From assembly GCA_013044305.1 (NCBI GenBank), contig JABEUT010000211.1:1-10890 (forward strand): 10,890 bases of DNA, in the 5' to 3' direction. The notes beneath the pieces are model-generated. The model had not been told where the DNA came from, made no database searches, and saw only the letters and a list, made by a program, of their open reading frames with translations. The position numbers and the translations under genes were made by a program. This DNA is from Bacteroidia bacterium. GTDB lineage: Bacteria; Bacteroidota; Bacteroidia; JABEUT01. Numbering within the stretch: position 1 is the first letter of the stretch; every line of letters starts with the position of its first letter. Below are positions 1 to 6,251 of the stretch, in pieces.

Positions 1-9
1 CCCTGTAAT

Positions 10-40
10 AAAAAACCCCGGAGTAGTCCGGGGTTTTTTT
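10..40. terminator. Bidirectional intrinsic terminator
   Basis: A 7-bp GC-rich stem (16-22 CCCCGGA pairing with 27-33 TCCGGGG) closes a 4-base loop. It has an A-run on the left (10-15) and a T-run on the right (34-40), so it can end transcription on both strands. On the plus strand two tandem TAA codons at 6-8 and 9-11 lie just before it, which fits a plus-strand gene ending at the window edge; too little of that gene is visible to call it. On the minus strand it lies about 165 bases beyond the metallophosphoesterase stop codon. Confidence 0.85.
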
Positions 41-205
41 ATTTATCCAACCGCATTCCGAGGTGCAATCCTTTACGAAACAAGCAATGTACTGAATAGT
101 TCCGTATATCAAATTTCAATGCCCTGCTTTCATAGCCATTACTTAATCTTTGCCGGTTCTTGTTCCGGGTAATGGCATCTAACTGTTTGTATGGGCTTTG
201 TATAC

Positions 206-1246
206 TTATTTAATAGTGAAATGCGCCCTTGCGGTAGTAGATTTATCCGGGGCCGGCGCTGTTTGATGCTCCCTGTCGGCATCGCGCCCCATGCTTGTAA
301 TTTCCACTTCTGAATTTACATTCACTATGGTAAATCCAAAGTATGGTGAGGGCCATGATTTAGCTATGGGCGCTCCTGCATTGCCTGAAGTTATCTGCCA
401 GGTGCTTTTCTCATTCATCGGATGCAGACTGTCCCATAAATGATAGTGAGAGGCAAAATAAACATCGCATTTATTCCTTGTCATCGCTGCCCAGGCGCTG
501 TCTCTGTTACTCGTATATACATCAAGCCCGTCGTGGGCCGGCGGAGGCGAAAAAGCGGGTTTATGTCCGAACAAGAAAATATGTCGTGCACCCTGCTTAT
601 GCGCCGAACCCAGGTCATGCTCCAGCCAGTGATACGGCAGCCGGCTTTCACGGTCAACAGGATCGGTATTGCAGATTACGAAATGATCGCCCCCGTAATC
701 GAAAGAATAGGTTAAGCAGGACTGGTCTGTCATTAGCGAGTCGGTTGCCGGAATTAACCCTGTCGCCTTAGGTCCGTTATCGCCTGCAATAAATTGTTTC
801 ATCTCGCTTACAAATATCCTTTCGTATGCCTTAATTGACACCCTGCCGGAGCCAATCTTTTCACACAACTCATGATTGCCCGGCACCACTATCAGTTTTA
901 TATCTGTTTTAGCGAGAGGCGAACTCAAGTATAACTTCTTCCATTCGCGCAGCTCGCGTACCAGGCGGATGGTATCGCCATTTGTATATCCAAGTACCAG
1001 GTCGCCGAGGAAGAAAAAGTATTTCGGGCGTGGATTCAGCGCCGCTATTTCGGCAAACATCCTGTTCAGCTGATAAGTGTTGGCAGTGCTTGCATCGTTC
1101 AATGTATCTGCCGGGGCAACGCGGTTGTCGCCTACCACCACAAAAGTATAATCTGCCTTTGTACTGAAACGCTTGCACCCAGTTAACAGAAGCGCAGTAA
1201 GGATTATTACAGGGCAAATGCCTTTGATTGTGCGAAGTATGTTCAT
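206..1246 (-). CDS. Calcineurin-like metallophosphoesterase, lipoprotein
   Basis: 346 residues. The N-terminus is a lipoprotein signal: a short basic start, a hydrophobic stretch at about 12-21, and lipobox LTGC with the lipidated Cys at residue 24. The protein should therefore be membrane-anchored, in the periplasm or at the outer membrane. Dinuclear-metal phosphoesterase motifs follow in order: GDNR (39-42), GDLV (81-84), GNHE (123-126), GHKP (227-230) and SHYH (266-269). Motif 1 has Arg42 where the classical motif D-x-H has His, a variant also seen in purple-acid-phosphatase-like relatives. The last 30 residues or so are polar and look unstructured. The family hydrolyses phosphomonoesters or diesters; the substrate here cannot be told. 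The gene is divergent from the PAP2 gene with a 156-bp gap. The Met at 1246 is the natural start because the signal peptide begins there. Confidence 0.9.
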   Translation of the reverse strand: MNILRTIKGICPVIILTALLLTGCKRFSTKADYTFVVVGDNRVAPADTLNDASTANTYQLNRMFAEIAALNPRPKYFFFLGDLVLGYTNGDTIRLVRELREWKKLYLSSPLAKTDIKLIVVPGNHELCEKIGSGRVSIKAYERIFVSEMKQFIAGDNGPKATGLIPATDSLMTDQSCLTYSFDYGGDHFVICNTDPVDRESRLPYHWLEHDLGSAHKQGARHIFLFGHKPAFSPPPAHDGLDVYTSNRDSAWAAMTRNKCDVYFASHYHLWDSLHPMNEKSTWQITSGNAGAPIAKSWPSPYFGFTIVNVNSEVEITSMGRDADREHQTAPAPDKSTTARAHFTIK

Positions 1247-1263
1247 AAAAATTGGTATAATTG

Positions 1264-1290
1264 CAATGTTAAATAAGCTGGTTTATACAA
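1264..1290 (-). promoter_or_regulatory. Possible promoter of the metallophosphoesterase gene
   Basis: On the minus strand TAACATTG (plus-strand 1264-1271) matches the Bacteroidota -7 consensus TAnnTTTG at all fixed positions but one. A TTG (1288-1290) lies 16 bases upstream, slightly closer than the usual spacing of about 19-20. It would start transcription only a few bases before the ATG at 1246. This is a weak call. I see no convincing promoter for the plus-strand PAP2 gene in the same gap (1247-1402). Confidence 0.25.
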
Positions 1291-1402
1291 TTATTAAAAG
1301 GGTGTTAAGTAATTCTGAAATGCCTGGCTTAAATTCCACGGCGCTTCCCTTTCAGGTGAAAAAATGCAGATCCCCCTCAACATATAAATCAGTTAACTGT
1401 AT

Positions 1403-2248
1403 ATGATGCGTTTCAGCGTTCTTTTGTTATTTATTGCGTTACACGCTCCTTCGCTTTCCTATTCGCAGCAGCCTGCCGCCTCGGCCCCGCCGGAAGACAG
1501 CTTGCAGCCTGCCCCCGTTTTCAACTGGGACTATATTCACTCCGGCTTCATGGATGCCCGCGACCAGGCGCTTGCCCCCCTGCATTGGAACGGAATACAA
1601 TGGCTTACCTGCGGCGCTTTGGCTGCCACGGAATCGGCTTTGGTGTTCGGCAGCGGCGACAAAAACATTCAGATATGGGCGCAGGCAAACCGAAACAACA
1701 CCTCAAACCTGATAGAAAGATATGCCGGCGACCCGTTCGGGAATGGTCTTTACCCTGCCATATTGATGGGTTCGGCTTATTTCACCGGCTTGCTTTTGCA
1801 CAGAGATAAGCCGAAACGCTTTGCCATGTTATGCGCCAAAAGTTTTATTTTGTCGGGCATTACCGCCGAGGTAATAAAGAACATTGCGGGCAGATACCGC
1901 CCCTATCAGGACAATCCTCCGAACCCACTGCACTGGAAAGGTCCGGCTGCCTTTCTTAAAGACAACTCCTTTCCTTCGGGACATACTACAATAGCTTTTT
2001 CAACCGCCACCATGCTGGCTCTTGAATACCCCCGCCCGCTCATCATACCCATTGCAGCATATACGCTTGCCTCCATAACGGCATTGGGACGGATAAACGG
2101 CAATTACCATTGGGGGTCGGATGTATTAATGGGAGCTGCAACAGGGTATTTTACCTCCAGGCTCGTCTTTAACCACAATAACTGGGGTAAATTACAGAAA
2201 CGGCACAGGAATTCGAAACACGGGGATGTGTGGCACACCGTATTTTAA
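1403..2248 (+). CDS. PAP2-family (type 2) phosphatidic acid phosphatase
   Basis: 281 residues. A probable signal sequence (1-21, ending SYSQQ) is followed by a polar, Pro-rich linker and several hydrophobic segments (about 65-82, 116-132, 141-158, 197-207, 212-228). All three parts of the PAP2 catalytic signature are present: K159-x6-R166-P167, then P191-S-G-H194, then R230-x5-H236-x3-D240. His194 and His236 would be the general acid and the phosphohistidine nucleophile, by analogy with the family. Motif 3 has Gly229 in place of the usual Ser before Arg. Such enzymes remove phosphate from membrane lipids on the periplasmic side: phosphatidate, phosphatidylglycerol phosphate, undecaprenyl pyrophosphate or lipid A (LpxE). 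The sequence alone does not choose among these. A second Met follows directly at 1406, so the start is uncertain by one codon. The next gene begins 87 bp downstream with its own promoter. Confidence 0.9.
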   Translation: MMRFSVLLLFIALHAPSLSYSQQPAASAPPEDSLQPAPVFNWDYIHSGFMDARDQALAPLHWNGIQWLTCGALAATESALVFGSGDKNIQIWAQANRNNTSNLIERYAGDPFGNGLYPAILMGSAYFTGLLLHRDKPKRFAMLCAKSFILSGITAEVIKNIAGRYRPYQDNPPNPLHWKGPAAFLKDNSFPSGHTTIAFSTATMLALEYPRPLIIPIAAYTLASITALGRINGNYHWGSDVLMGAATGYFTSRLVFNHNNWGKLQKRHRNSKHGDVWHTVF

Positions 2249-2277
2249 CCCGATATTAAAAAATACAAATACCTTTG
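2243..2277 (+). promoter_or_regulatory. Bacteroidota-type promoter for rseP
   Basis: TACCTTTG at 2270-2277 matches the -7 consensus TAnnTTTG exactly. The T-run at 2243-2246, 23 bases upstream, could serve as a degenerate -33 element and overlaps the stop codon of the PAP2 gene. Transcription would begin near 2284, giving a leader of about 50 bases before the rseP ATG at 2336. A short read-through from the PAP2 gene is also possible because I see no GC-rich terminator between the two genes. Confidence 0.5.
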
Positions 2278-2335
2278 CTCAACGCAAAAATGCACGGTCA
2301 TCAAACCTGCATTAATAATGAATTAACCTTGATGT

Positions 2336-3667
2336 ATGGGAACGCTGGTACAAATAGAACAACTTATTCTGGCCCTTTCAATACTTATACTGTTGCACGA
2401 AGGAGGACACTTTCTTGCCGCACGTCTCTTCAAAATAAGGGTTGAAAAGTTTTACCTTTTCTTCGACCCCTGGTTCTCCCTTTTCAAATTCAGGAAAGGC
2501 GATACGGAATACGGCATAGGCTGGCTTCCGCTCGGCGGGTATGTGAAAATTGCCGGGATGATTGACGAATCGATGGACAAGGAACAGATGAAGCAGGAGC
2601 CCCAGCCATGGGAATTCAGGTCGAAACCGGCATGGCAAAGGCTTATTGTTATGGTGGCGGGAGTAACGGTAAACCTGCTGCTCGGCATAGTCATTTACAC
2701 CATGCTGCTATACACCTACGGCACCGAATATCTGCCCAACGCCAATGTAAAATACGGAATATACTGCGATTCCACCGCCCTTAAAATGGGCCTGAAGAAT
2801 GGCGATAAGATACTGTCGGTGGATGGCAAACCGGAGAAAGACTTCAATAAAATACCACTTGACATCATACTGAACAAGGCGCGTTCCATTCAGGTCAGCC
2901 GGCAGGGCGCAGAACTGAATATAACCGTTTCCGAGGAGGATATTACAAAGCTACTGGGCGATGCAAAAGGATTTATCCAGCCCTTGTTCCCCTGCGTTAT
3001 AGACTCGGTGCTGCCCAATACCGGAGCGGATAAAGCCGGACTTAAAAAAGGAGACGCACTGGCGCTGGTTGACACCTCGCCGGCAGCCCCGCATTATTTT
3101 CAGGAGTTGCGGGCGGTACTACAAAAAAATGCGGATAAAGACATTCAGCTTATCGTTACTTCGCCGACAAGCGGGCAAAAAAAACTGGTTACCGCCCATG
3201 TTGATAAGGACGGACTGCTGGGATTTGCTCCCAAACCACCAAACTACTTTTTGCAAACGGACAAAACCTCCTATTCTCTTCCGGCAAGCATTCCGGCAGG
3301 CATAGGTATGGCAGTGGAGGTTATTAAGGGCTATGCCCAGCAACTGAAGGTAATATTTACGGTAAAGGACGCTCATAAACAGGTTGGGGGATTTATAACC
3401 TTCACCAAGGCCTTCTCCAAAGTATGGGACTGGGAAAGTTTCTGGAGGATCACAGGATTCCTATCTATTATGCTCGCCTTTCTTAACATATTGCCCATTC
3501 CGGCGTTGGACGGGGGCCATGTACTGTTCGTGCTCTATGAGATGATTACCGGGCGCAAACCCAGCGAAAAGTTTTTGGAATACGCCCAGTATGCAGGCAT
3601 GTTGCTGTTGCTGGCAATTCTCCTGTACGCCAACGGCAACGATATTGTGAGGCTGTTTCATAAGTAG
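2336..3667 (+). CDS. rseP: RseP-type site-2 intramembrane zinc metalloprotease (M50)
   Basis: 443 residues, the normal length for RseP. The zinc-binding HEGGH (21-25) sits in the first membrane segment. The conserved PLGGYVK hairpin is at 65-71. A second membrane segment spans about 101-126. Two periplasmic PDZ domains follow (about 138-200 and 210-275), then a third membrane segment (about 368-388) with N384-ILPIPALDGG, whose Asp392 is the third zinc ligand, and a last one at about 417-433. RseP cleaves membrane proteins within the bilayer, classically anti-sigma factors after a first cut by a site-1 protease, and also remnant signal peptides. The inner membrane is its site. No anti-sigma/sigma pair is visible here, nor is dxr, which often neighbours rseP in this phylum. 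The ATG at 2336 is preferred because it places HEGGH at the usual distance from the N-terminus; the ATG at 2332 is out of frame. Confidence 0.95.
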   Translation: MGTLVQIEQLILALSILILLHEGGHFLAARLFKIRVEKFYLFFDPWFSLFKFRKGDTEYGIGWLPLGGYVKIAGMIDESMDKEQMKQEPQPWEFRSKPAWQRLIVMVAGVTVNLLLGIVIYTMLLYTYGTEYLPNANVKYGIYCDSTALKMGLKNGDKILSVDGKPEKDFNKIPLDIILNKARSIQVSRQGAELNITVSEEDITKLLGDAKGFIQPLFPCVIDSVLPNTGADKAGLKKGDALALVDTSPAAPHYFQELRAVLQKNADKDIQLIVTSPTSGQKKLVTAHVDKDGLLGFAPKPPNYFLQTDKTSYSLPASIPAGIGMAVEVIKGYAQQLKVIFTVKDAHKQVGGFITFTKAFSKVWDWESFWRITGFLSIMLAFLNILPIPALDGGHVLFVLYEMITGRKPSEKFLEYAQYAGMLLLLAILLYANGNDIVRLFHK

Positions 3668-3693
3668 GAGACGGAGGCGAATCGTAAAGTCGC

Positions 3694-3719
3694 GGTAGCC
3701 CGTTTTACGGCTGCTTTTT
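3694..3719 (+). terminator. Intrinsic terminator after rseP
   Basis: A 6-7 bp stem (3694-3700 with 3709-3715; core GTAGCC/GGCTGC) closes an 8-base loop and runs directly into TTTTT (3715-3719). It begins 27 bases after the rseP stop codon. The T-tract is shared with the -33 element of the next promoter. Confidence 0.55.
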
Positions 3720-3748
3720 GCATATCTTAACTTACTTGCTTAAATTTG
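3718..3748 (+). promoter_or_regulatory. Consensus Bacteroidota promoter (TTG-N20-TAnnTTTG)
   Basis: TTG at 3718-3720 and TAAATTTG at 3741-3748, separated by 20 bases, match the known Bacteroidota housekeeping promoter (-33 TTG, -7 TAnnTTTG) closely. Transcription should begin near 3754-3756, so the leader before the ATG at 3767 is only about 12 bases. It also argues against a TTG start at 3746, which would lie inside the -7 element. It probably drives both the unknown exported protein gene and the ALDH7 gene. Confidence 0.7.
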
Positions 3749-3766
3749 AAGCGTGAAAACGAAACA

Positions 3767-4594
3767 ATGAGTAAGCCTTTCTTCCATATTGCGTACTTTA
3801 TTTTTTCTATTGCTGCCTGCGAACCCCTTTTCGCACAGTCAAATACCAGAGGCGTGGTAAACCCCGAACGTCAGGACACCCTGTTTGCCGCACCGGCCGA
3901 GCATCATAAAATTTTGCTGGTGCCGTTCTATTCCAAAATGTGCATGTCGCAGATAGACAGGCAGGTGAATAAGGAAACAGAGATGGATTATGACCAGATA
4001 ACGGAAGCGTTCCGCAAGGGACTTGACCTTGCCTTGTACAGCAGGTTTCACATGAATTATGTTACCATGTCGTTGCTACAGGGGCGGTATAAGTCCGATT
4101 CGGTGCTGAATTATATTTATGGATCCACTGCCTACAACTATGCCCTGGTGCCGGGTACCAAAGAAGATGAAGATAAGCAACCGGGGGCATCTAATGCAAA
4201 TCATTATATGGTAAAGGGGCAGCTCGAAGTGCCTGTGGACTACAGCCAGCGCTTTATGGATATTGTAGTGAAGAACCCCAAGCTCCTTCCTTTTTTGTAC
4301 AAAAAATACCATGCCGATACCTATTTATTCATTAACGAACTCGACATTAAAAATGTGCCAAACACAGCGGGCGACCTCGACAATGCCTATATCCGGCAGG
4401 TAACCGTACACTATTCCATTTTAAATAAGGATGGTACAAGCATGTCGGCCGGTATCGAAACGGTTTATTTTCCATACGGTGAAAATGTACCGGCAGATAT
4501 AAGAGATAAGTATTTTACAAGCATTGCACGTTCCATCCTTAGCGACTATGTGAGCAGCCTAAGCAGAAAACAAAAGAAAGAAGATAAAGAATAG
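3767..4594 (+). CDS. Exported protein of unknown function
   Basis: 275 residues from the ATG at 3767. The reading frame is open upstream to a TTG at 3746, but that codon is inside the promoter -7 box, and the ATG starts a normal signal peptide (hydrophobic about 5-17, probable cut after LFA at residue 23). I do not recognise the family. After a short linker comes a beta-strand-like KILLVPF (48-54), then a conserved-looking stretch MSQIDRQ (60-66) and an amphipathic helix. A later strand-like YLFINELDI, a two-strand region with NKDGTS, and a C-terminal helix before a charged tail (RKQKKEDKE) complete it. The order strand-helix-strands-helix recalls the TolB N-terminal/CsgG-like periplasmic fold, but that is inference from pattern only. 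There is no lipobox and no T9SS tail, so a soluble periplasmic protein is likely. The gene lies 41 bp upstream of ALDH7 with no terminator between them. Confidence 0.85.
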   Translation: MSKPFFHIAYFIFSIAACEPLFAQSNTRGVVNPERQDTLFAAPAEHHKILLVPFYSKMCMSQIDRQVNKETEMDYDQITEAFRKGLDLALYSRFHMNYVTMSLLQGRYKSDSVLNYIYGSTAYNYALVPGTKEDEDKQPGASNANHYMVKGQLEVPVDYSQRFMDIVVKNPKLLPFLYKKYHADTYLFINELDIKNVPNTAGDLDNAYIRQVTVHYSILNKDGTSMSAGIETVYFPYGENVPADIRDKYFTSIARSILSDYVSSLSRKQKKEDKE

Positions 4595-4635
4595 CTTTAT
4601 AATATTACAACTTAACACTTAAATATCAATTTACC

Positions 4636-6189
4636 ATGAAAGAAGTTATGACGGCGGAAGGGATTGAAAAAATAATAAACGAGTTCGGTTTGGATGAAAC
4701 CATACAGGGCGCCAGCACCGGAACCCGCTGGCTGCATACCGGCGGAAGCATACTGGAATCGCATTCGCCTATAAACGGCGAACTGATTGGAAGGATACAA
4801 CAGGCAGGAGCTGCCGAGTATGAAAAAATAATTGAAGCGGCGGCCCTCGCTTTTCAGGAATGGAGGAAGCTGCCGGCACCACGCCGCGGCGATATAGTAA
4901 GGCAGATGGGAGATGAACTGCGCAAATACAAGGAGCCTTTGGGTATGCTCGTTTCTTATGAAATGGGCAAAATATACCAGGAAGGGCTGGGGGAAGTGCA
5001 GGAAATGATAGATATATGCGATTACGCCCTCGGATTATCGCGGCAGCTATATGGGCTCACTATGCACTCCGAACGCCCGGAGCACCGTATGTATGAACAA
5101 TACCATCCTTTGGGAATAGTAGGAGTTATATCGGCATTCAACTTCCCTGTAGCCGTTTGGTCGTGGAATACCATGATTGCCCTTGTATGCGGCGATGTAT
5201 CTGTCTGGAAGCCTTCGAAAAAAGTTCCGCTCTCTGCCGTGGCCTGTCAAAAAATAATTGCCCCCGTACTGCAACGCAACGGGGTTCCGGAAGGCGTAAG
5301 TTCATTAATTGTATGCGACCACAAGGTAAGCGAGCAGCTTATCGCCGATAAGCGCATTCCGCTTGTTTCGGTAACCGGATCCACACGCGTTGGAAGAAGA
5401 GTGGCCTCGGTAGTCGGCGAAAGGCTCGGACGCACCATTCTCGAACTGGGCGGTAACAACGCCATCATCATTACCCCCGACGCCGATTTAAAGATGGCAA
5501 TACAAGCCGTACTGTTTGGTGCGGTAGGCACAGCCGGTCAGCGTTGCACCACCACACGCCGCCTGATCATTCACGAAAGCATTTACGAGTCGTTTAAAGC
5601 ATCCTTGCTTCACGCATACGGGCAGGTACGCATAGGCAACCCGCTGCATAAGGAAACACTCATGGGACCTATTATTGATAAGGACGCCGTGAAGGACTAC
5701 CTGCATGCCATAGAACAAGTGAAAATGCAGGGCGGTAAAATTCTTTACGGAGGCAAGGCTCTCGAAGGCAAAGGATATGAATCGGGGTGCTATGTTATGC
5801 CCACCATTGCCGAGGTAATGAATGATTATGAGATTGTACAGCACGAAACATTTGCGCCTATCCTTTACCTTATTAAGTATAAAACATTCGACGAAGCACT
5901 GGCTTTGCAAAATGGGGTGCCGCAAGGTTTGTCCTCTTCTGTTTTTTCGAAAAACCTTATTGAAACCGAAAAATTTCTTTCACATTCGGGCTCCGATTGC
6001 GGCATAGCCAACGTGAACATAGGTACTTCGGGCGCCGAAATTGGAGGGGCCTTCGGGGGTGAAAAGGATACCGGCGGAGGCAGGGAATCGGGCTCCGATG
6101 CCTGGAAGGCCTATATGAGAAGGCAGACCAACACCATCAATTACGGCACTACACTGCCGCTGGCGCAGGGTATCAATTTCCACATATAA
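4636..6189 (+). CDS. amaB: Antiquitin-type (ALDH7) aldehyde dehydrogenase, aminoadipate semialdehyde dehydrogenase
   Basis: 517 residues, full length. ALDH landmarks: Asn169 in SAFNFP, Lys192 in VWKPS, the NAD-binding GSTRVG (248-253), general base Glu270 in ELGGNN, and the nucleophile Cys304 in GQRCTTTRR. The C-terminal block from residue 470 (GGAFGGEKDTGGGRESG, then DAWKAYMRR and LPLAQGI) is the hallmark of ALDH7A1/antiquitin and sets it apart from other ALDHs. The Arg just before the catalytic Cys is also typical of ALDH7. Family members oxidise L-2-aminoadipate 6-semialdehyde (in equilibrium with piperideine-6-carboxylate) to 2-aminoadipate with NAD+ in lysine breakdown; the bacterial enzyme is called AmaB or Pcd. 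The symbol amaB is also used for an unrelated hydrolase. No lysine 6-aminotransferase gene is in the window. It is probably co-transcribed with the preceding gene and ends in tandem TAA codons. An ATG four codons later (4648) is an alternative start. Confidence 0.93.
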   Translation: MKEVMTAEGIEKIINEFGLDETIQGASTGTRWLHTGGSILESHSPINGELIGRIQQAGAAEYEKIIEAAALAFQEWRKLPAPRRGDIVRQMGDELRKYKEPLGMLVSYEMGKIYQEGLGEVQEMIDICDYALGLSRQLYGLTMHSERPEHRMYEQYHPLGIVGVISAFNFPVAVWSWNTMIALVCGDVSVWKPSKKVPLSAVACQKIIAPVLQRNGVPEGVSSLIVCDHKVSEQLIADKRIPLVSVTGSTRVGRRVASVVGERLGRTILELGGNNAIIITPDADLKMAIQAVLFGAVGTAGQRCTTTRRLIIHESIYESFKASLLHAYGQVRIGNPLHKETLMGPIIDKDAVKDYLHAIEQVKMQGGKILYGGKALEGKGYESGCYVMPTIAEVMNDYEIVQHETFAPILYLIKYKTFDEALALQNGVPQGLSSSVFSKNLIETEKFLSHSGSDCGIANVNIGTSGAEIGGAFGGEKDTGGGRESGSDAWKAYMRRQTNTINYGTTLPLAQGINFHI

Positions 6190-6198
6190 TAAAAAGAA

Positions 6199-6233
6199 GA
6201 AAGCCCCGAAACATTGCCTGTTCCGGGGCTTTC
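6199..6233. terminator. Bidirectional terminator between ALDH7 and the C10 protease gene
   Basis: A 10-bp stem GAAAGCCCCG/CGGGGCTTTC (6199-6208 with 6224-6233) lies in the 62-bp gap between two convergent genes. On the minus strand it is followed by a T-rich run (complement of 6190-6198), and on the plus strand the stem itself ends in CTTTC with a T-run further on. It can serve both genes, with the better T-tract on the minus strand. Confidence 0.8.
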
Positions 6234-6251
6234 GAAAGCTTGTGCAATTTT

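Noticed and set aside
440..771. Two overlapping plus-strand frames of 91 and 97 codons
   Set aside because: Both are inside the metallophosphoesterase gene on the other strand, and their Arg/Pro-rich translations look non-coding.
2240..2266. A/T-only inverted repeat GTATTTTAA / TTAAAAAATAC at the end of the PAP2 gene
   Set aside because: The stem has no G-C core, needs a 2-base bulge and lacks a following T-run, so it is too weak to call a terminator.
5488..5925. 145-codon minus-strand frame opposite ALDH7
   Set aside because: It is antisense to the conserved catalytic core of ALDH7; the translation has no recognisable domain and is explained by codon constraints on the real gene.
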